Positions 60,319 to 64,000 of a DNA stretch of 64,000 bases are shown piece by piece (within the stretch, counting starts at the first letter, position 1; every line of letters begins with the position of its first letter). Both the position numbers and the translations under genes were made by a program. Under the pieces are notes generated by a model. That model was not told where the DNA came from and ran no database searches. It saw only the letters and a program-made list of their open reading frames with translations. This DNA comes from Bradyrhizobium canariense (lineage in GTDB: Bacteria; Pseudomonadota; Alphaproteobacteria; Rhizobiales; Xanthobacteraceae). The stretch covers positions 2,728,001-2,792,000 of the forward strand of contig NZ_LT629750.1 in NCBI RefSeq assembly GCF_900105125.1, given 5' to 3'.

Positions 60319-60458
60319 GTGGTCCCGGCGAACGCCGCGACCCATAACCACCGGCGTCCATTGTTGGCAAAAAGTGTCTACCTGGTTGCCCGACCAAAAG
60401 GCGGCGGCGTATCGGTCCCGGCGCCTCACGCGCAATTGCGCGCCAGGCCGGGACGACG
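60319..60458. repeat. Family C repeat, copy 3
   Basis: Starts TGGTCCCGGCGAACGCCG and ends GGCCGGGACGACG, with the conserved block CGACCCATAACCACCGGCG. It lies between the dctP gene at 60472 and dctQ, both on the minus strand, and so within the operon. Confidence 0.8.
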
Positions 60459-60471
60459 CGCGGATAGGGCA

Positions 60472-61473
60472 CTAATTGATCGCCCGGATCAGGGTCTTGA
60501 TCTTCTCCGCATGCGGACCGAGCTCCTTGGCGAGCTTGTCGAGATAGGGATCGGCGATCTTCTGAAAACCCGTCTTGTCGACATCGGCGACGATCTTGAC
60601 GCCCATTTTCTGCAGCTTGGTTGCCGCGGAGCGTTCGAGATCGAACGCCCGCTTGGGCTCCTGCTGGCTGACATCCCTGGCCGCATCCAGCACCCACTGC
60701 TTCTGGTCGGCGTTGAGGCTCTGCCAGAGTTTGTCGCTGATCCACAGGATCGCGTTATTGGCTTCATGCTCGGTCATCGACAGCACCGGCGCCACTTCGT
60801 AGTGCTTGTTGATGAGGTAGACGTTGACGGCGTTCTCGCCAAAATCCATCACGCCGGTCTGCAATGATGTGTAGACGCTGCCGAACGGCATGTGCACAGT
60901 CTGCGCGCCATAGGCGGCAAACATGGTATCTTCGGTGGCGGTGGCCTGGACCCGAACCTTGTAACCCTTGAGATCCTCGACCTTGTGCACTTCCCTCTTG
61001 CCATACAGATGCCGGAAGCCCTGGGTGCCGAGCCCGATCGCATGAATGCCCTGCGTGGTGCCGTCGATCATGTCCCGCACGGCCTCGAAGACCTTGGGGT
61101 CCGCGAGCGCCTTGATGTTGTGGTCTTCGGAGCGGAACAGATAATGCAGCGACATCACGCCGGCCTGCGGCGAGATCGTGGAGGTGTTCGCGGAGGAGAC
61201 GATGGCGAAATCGATATCGCCGGACCTGACCAGTTGCAGGATTTGCGGCTCTTGCCCGAGCTGCGCACCGGGATACTGGTCGACCAGCATAGTGCCTTTG
61301 CTCAATTCCTTGAGCTTGGCTGAAAATATGTCGTAGGCAATGCTGTAACCGGAGTTGAGCTGCTGGTCGTGGGCGAAGCGATAATGCTTCACCTCCTGGG
61401 CGCCCGCGCTCGCCGTGATCGCCATCGCGAACGCAACGATCAGCCCGCCGATTGTCCTTGCCGGATAAGCCAC
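60472..61473 (-). CDS. dctP: TRAP transporter substrate-binding protein DctP (second copy)
   Basis: 333 residues from a GTG at 61473 with GGGGGGA upstream. Signal peptide ends ASAGAQ. VKHYRFAHDQQLNSGYSIAY, GAQLGQEPQILQLV and VRVQATATEDTMFAAYGAQ match the DctP family; the conserved Arg (VRVQ) usually binds a ligand carboxylate. It is a close paralogue of the protein encoded just upstream, and its own promoter region is duplicated too. Confidence 0.92.
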   Translation of the reverse strand: MAYPARTIGGLIVAFAMAITASAGAQEVKHYRFAHDQQLNSGYSIAYDIFSAKLKELSKGTMLVDQYPGAQLGQEPQILQLVRSGDIDFAIVSSANTSTISPQAGVMSLHYLFRSEDHNIKALADPKVFEAVRDMIDGTTQGIHAIGLGTQGFRHLYGKREVHKVEDLKGYKVRVQATATEDTMFAAYGAQTVHMPFGSVYTSLQTGVMDFGENAVNVYLINKHYEVAPVLSMTEHEANNAILWISDKLWQSLNADQKQWVLDAARDVSQQEPKRAFDLERSAATKLQKMGVKIVADVDKTGFQKIADPYLDKLAKELGPHAEKIKTLIRAIN

Positions 61474-61501
61474 TTGTTTCCCCCCGTTATGATTTTCTCA
61501 A

Positions 61502-61530
61502 TCATCCCATCGGGGTCGCAAGATTGTCAA
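61502..61530 (-). promoter_or_regulatory. Predicted promoter of the second dctP
   Basis: Minus-strand -35 TTGACA (61530-61525) and -10-like GGATGA (61507-61502) separated by 17 bases; TTGACA lies in the small palindrome GATTGACAATC. Nearly identical to the block before the first dctP. Confidence 0.55.
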
Positions 61531-61553
61531 TCAGACATCGCGCTCACGCAGCT

Positions 61554-62555
61554 TTAGTTGATCGCCCGTATCAACGTCTTGATCTTCTCGGCATGCGGGC
61601 CGAGCTGCCTGGAGAGCTTGTCGAGGTAGGGATCGGCGATCGCCGTAAAACCCGATTTATCGACGTCAGCCACCACCTTCACGCCGATCGATTTAAGTTT
61701 CGATAGCGACTGATGCTCGAGCTCGATCGCCTTGGCCGGCTGCTTCTGGTTGGCCTCGTCGGCCGCAGCCTGGACCCATCCCTGCTGTTCCGGAGTCAGG
61801 CTGTTCCACAATTTGTCACTAACCCAGACCAGGCTGTTATTGGCCTCGTGTTCGGTCATCGAAAGCACCGGCGCCACTTCGTAGTGCTTGTTCGCCAGAT
61901 ACACGTTCACGCCATTTTCCGCGACATCCATCACGCCGGTCTGAAGTGACGTATAGACGCTGCCGAACGGCATATGCACGATCTGGGCACCATAGGCCGG
62001 AAACATGACGTCCTCGGTGGGGGTTGCCTGCACCCGCACCTTGAGGCCTTTCATATCCTCGATCTTCCTGATCTCGCGCTTGGAATACATGTCGCGAAGA
62101 CCGAGCGTCGCCAGCGCAATGACATGCGTACCCTGTACGGTTTCCGCGATCATCGCCTTGACCGCCCTGGATACCTCGGGATCGGCGATCGCCTTGATCA
62201 GATGCGCTTCGGAGCGGAACAGGAAGTGCATCGACATCACGCCAGCCTCCGGCGACAACGTCGCGGCGTTGGCCGAGGAGGAAATGCAGAATTCGATATC
62301 GCCTGATTTCACGAGCTGCAGCACCTGCGGCTCCTGCCCGAGCTGGGCGCCGGCATACTGGTCGATCAGCATCGTCCCCTTGCTCAATTCCTTGAGCTTG
62401 TCGCCGAAAATATCGCCAAGTATTCCGTAGCCCGTCGTCTTCGGCTGATCATAGGCAAAGCGATAATGCTTCACCTCCTGCGCGTTCGCGCTTGCGGCCA
62501 CCAGGATCGCTGATGCAGCCGCGGCCGCACCGAGAATTTTCCTCAGGCCGCCCAT
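61554..62555 (-). CDS. dctP: TRAP transporter substrate-binding protein DctP (first copy)
   Basis: 333 residues from the ATG at 62555, with GGGGGAG upstream. Signal peptide ends ASANAQ; mature part begins EVKHYRFAYDQPKTTGYG and closely follows its neighbour over the whole length, both ending LGPHAEKIKTLIRAIN. A tandem gene duplication is evident. One permease pair serves both, so they may widen the ligand range. Differences cluster in the first third (for example CISSSANAATLSPE against AIVSSANTSTISPQ). Confidence 0.92.
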   Translation of the reverse strand: MGGLRKILGAAAAASAILVAASANAQEVKHYRFAYDQPKTTGYGILGDIFGDKLKELSKGTMLIDQYAGAQLGQEPQVLQLVKSGDIEFCISSSANAATLSPEAGVMSMHFLFRSEAHLIKAIADPEVSRAVKAMIAETVQGTHVIALATLGLRDMYSKREIRKIEDMKGLKVRVQATPTEDVMFPAYGAQIVHMPFGSVYTSLQTGVMDVAENGVNVYLANKHYEVAPVLSMTEHEANNSLVWVSDKLWNSLTPEQQGWVQAAADEANQKQPAKAIELEHQSLSKLKSIGVKVVADVDKSGFTAIADPYLDKLSRQLGPHAEKIKTLIRAIN

Positions 62556-62578
62556 CGTCTCCCCCGATGTTTTCCGGA

Positions 62579-62607
62579 TCATCCCATCGGGGTCGTTTGA
62601 TTGTCAA
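62579..62607 (-). promoter_or_regulatory. Predicted promoter of the first dctP
   Basis: TTGACA (62607-62602) and GGATGA (62584-62579) with a 17-base spacer, inside the block TCATCCCATCGGGGTCG that is identical at 61502-61518. Predicted start would leave a leader of about 17 bases. Confidence 0.55.
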
Positions 62608-62676
62608 TCGAACATCAGGCCGCGAACCCATAACGCACGTGCGAGATAGCTGATGACGATCGCGATTTACGCGGAT

Positions 62677-62813
62677 GTCATCATCCGCCACCGGGTCGGC
62701 TTAAAGCGACGCCCGATGACAGGCTCCGGCGGATGATCCAGTACGCCGCCGCGTCTCGCTTCAATCGCAACCTCGCCGGAATACTGGATGCCCGCTTTCG
62801 CGGGCATGACGAC
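62677..62813. repeat. Family E repeat, copy 2
   Basis: Starts GTCATCATCCGCCACCGG and ends GGGCATGACGAC, with GGATGATCCAGTACGCCG and ATACTGGATGCCCGC blocks shared with copy 1 at 58245-58348. It lies between the IlvD-family stop and the dctP promoter; the rest of that gap (62608-62676) shows nothing. Confidence 0.85.
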
Positions 62814-62833
62814 CGTCTATGCGAACGAAGAAG

Positions 62834-64000
62834 CTATCCTTTTCCCTTGCCGCGCATGAAATCGAAGTCGCAGCCTTCATCGGCCTGCAGGATGGTCTCG
62901 TTGAACAAATGCGCGTAACCGCGCTTGGCCCAATCCGGCGTCGTTGCAGGCTTGAGCGCCGCACGCCGCTTTTCCAGTTCAGCGGCGTCAACCAGGAGAT
63001 CGATGCTTCGTTTGGCGACATCGAGGCGGATCATGTCGCCGTTCTTCACCAGCGCCAGCGGACCGCCCACCGCGGATTCCGGCGTAATGTGCAGGACGAT
63101 GGTGCCGAACGCGGTGCCGCTCATCCGTGCGTCCGATATCCGCACCATGTCCTTGACGCCGCCGCGCGCCAGCTTGCGAGGGATCGGCAAATAGCCGGCC
63201 TCCGGCATTCCCGGCGCGCCCTTGGGGCCGGCGTTGCGCAGCACCAGCACGTCGTCGGCGTTGACATCGAGGTCGGGATCGTCGACCCGCAGCGTCATAT
63301 CCTCGACGGATTCGAACACCACAGCACGCCCGGTATGCTGCAGCAGTTTGGGGCTCGCCGCCGAATGCTTGATCACGGCGCCGCGCGGCGCGAGATTGCC
63401 GTGCAGCACGGCCATCGCGCCTTCCGGCTTGATCGGACTGCTGCGCGGCCGGATCGCATCCTGGCCCGGGACTTCCTCCGCGCCGGCGACGACATCGCGC
63501 AGCGTTTGGCCGGTGATGGTCCTGGCGTCGAGGTCGATCAGGTCACCAAGCTGCTGCATCAGCTTCGGCACGCCGCCGGCATGATGGAAGTGTTCCATAT
63601 AATGCTCGCCTGACGGCTTCAGGTCGATCAGCACCGGTACCTCGCGGCCGAGCTTGTCGAAGGCTTCGAGATCGATGCGATGCCTGGTGCGGTTCGCAAT
63701 GGCCGTGAGATGAATCAGGCCATTGGTCGAGCCACCGATCGCCTGCAGCACCACCTGGGCATTCCTGAACGATGCCGCCGTCAGGAATTCACTCGGGCGC
63801 GGTCCCTTTGCAGCCGCCATCGCGGCGGCGACCCTGCCGCTGGCTTCGGCGGAACGGAAGCGTTCGGCATGCGGCGCCGGTATCGTCGCGCTCATCGGCA
63901 GCGACAGGCCCATGGCTTCGGTGATGCAGGCCATGGTGCTGGCGGTGCCCATTACCATGCAGGTTCCGACGGAAGGCGCCAAACGGCCATTGACCGCCTC
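62834..64000 (-). CDS. IlvD/Edd family dehydratase (C-terminal part, cut by window edge)
   Basis: 389 residues of the C-terminal portion; the open frame continues past the right edge with EAVNGRLAPSVGTCMVMGTA, the iron-sulfur Cys region of the family (PSxGTCxxMGTASTM). Later motifs include QAIGGSTNGLIHL, GPKGAPGMPEAG and DARMSGTAFG. The family comprises dihydroxy-acid dehydratase and sugar-acid dehydratases; the wording of these motifs leans toward the sugar-acid branch, but this needs the full protein. A family E repeat follows its stop. Confidence 0.88.
   Translation of the reverse strand, partial: EAVNGRLAPSVGTCMVMGTASTMACITEAMGLSLPMSATIPAPHAERFRSAEASGRVAAAMAAAKGPRPSEFLTAASFRNAQVVLQAIGGSTNGLIHLTAIANRTRHRIDLEAFDKLGREVPVLIDLKPSGEHYMEHFHHAGGVPKLMQQLGDLIDLDARTITGQTLRDVVAGAEEVPGQDAIRPRSSPIKPEGAMAVLHGNLAPRGAVIKHSAASPKLLQHTGRAVVFESVEDMTLRVDDPDLDVNADDVLVLRNAGPKGAPGMPEAGYLPIPRKLARGGVKDMVRISDARMSGTAFGTIVLHITPESAVGGPLALVKNGDMIRLDVAKRSIDLLVDAAELEKRRAALKPATTPDWAKRGYAHLFNETILQADEGCDFDFMRGKGKG

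Noticed and set aside
61554..62555. The two dctP genes as one gene and one degraded copy
   Set aside because: Both frames are intact with signal peptides, Shine-Dalgarno sites and their own predicted promoters.

Overview
The window reads as chromosomal DNA of a Bradyrhizobium/Rhodopseudomonas-type alphaproteobacterium. Grounds: high GC with strong codon bias, many ABC and TRAP importers, a class III PHA synthase, a paa aerobic phenylacetate operon, a CYP199A-like P450 otherwise known from Rhodopseudomonas, and several families of intergenic palindromic repeats (for example arms GTCATTGCGAG / CTCGCAATGAC) typical of these genera. No tRNA, rRNA, CRISPR, prophage or plasmid functions were seen. 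Genes are densely packed and no gene-free stretch reaches 300 bases.

Layout. 1-3574 (minus): paaC (cut by the left edge), paaB, paaA, paaX and an alpha/beta hydrolase. 3775-8841 (minus): a DUF445 membrane protein, a phasin with a strong terminator, an intact IS427-like insertion sequence, and a phaE-phaC-GNAT unit joined by ATGA overlaps. 9009-10424 (plus): a hydrolase and a GFA-family protein. 10495-17577 (minus): a lipid cluster of DUF6489 protein, second alpha/beta hydrolase, WS/DGAT, epoxide hydrolase and a self-sufficient CYP102 P450. 17692-30941: a DadA-like oxidase, then on the plus strand two peptide-type ABC importers sharing one ATPase pair and flanking a gamma-glutamyltransferase and a DUF1028 protein. 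30948-36951 (minus): an orphan conserved protein and a TetR-controlled RND efflux pair. 37164-40709: a two-subunit TPP decarboxylase, a divergent P450 and an ABC_sub_bind lipoprotein-like binding protein. 40816-49113 (minus): an apparently complete and uncharacterised catabolic operon made of TetR, an NMT1-type ABC importer, an enolase-superfamily enzyme, a Gfo/Idh/MocA dehydrogenase, a DUF993 aldolase-like protein and a sugar-phosphate isomerase/epimerase-like protein. 49279-54653: a PyrD paralogue, VOC protein, glutamate-type dehydrogenase and two tandem PfkB kinases. 54870-58238: a ferredoxin reductase with a CYP199A-like P450, and an enoyl-CoA hydratase. 58367-62555 (minus): a TRAP transporter with two tandem binding proteins. 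62834-64000: an IlvD/Edd dehydratase cut by the right edge.

The best candidates for undescribed biology are the 40.8-49.1 kb catabolic operon; the PyrD paralogue with a class-1-type catalytic cysteine in a class-2-type protein; the CYP102 that lacks both known fatty-acid-carboxylate anchors; and the way palindromic repeats sit at almost every convergent gene junction and behind most importer binding-protein genes, including one repeat nested inside another and one that encodes the end of a kinase.
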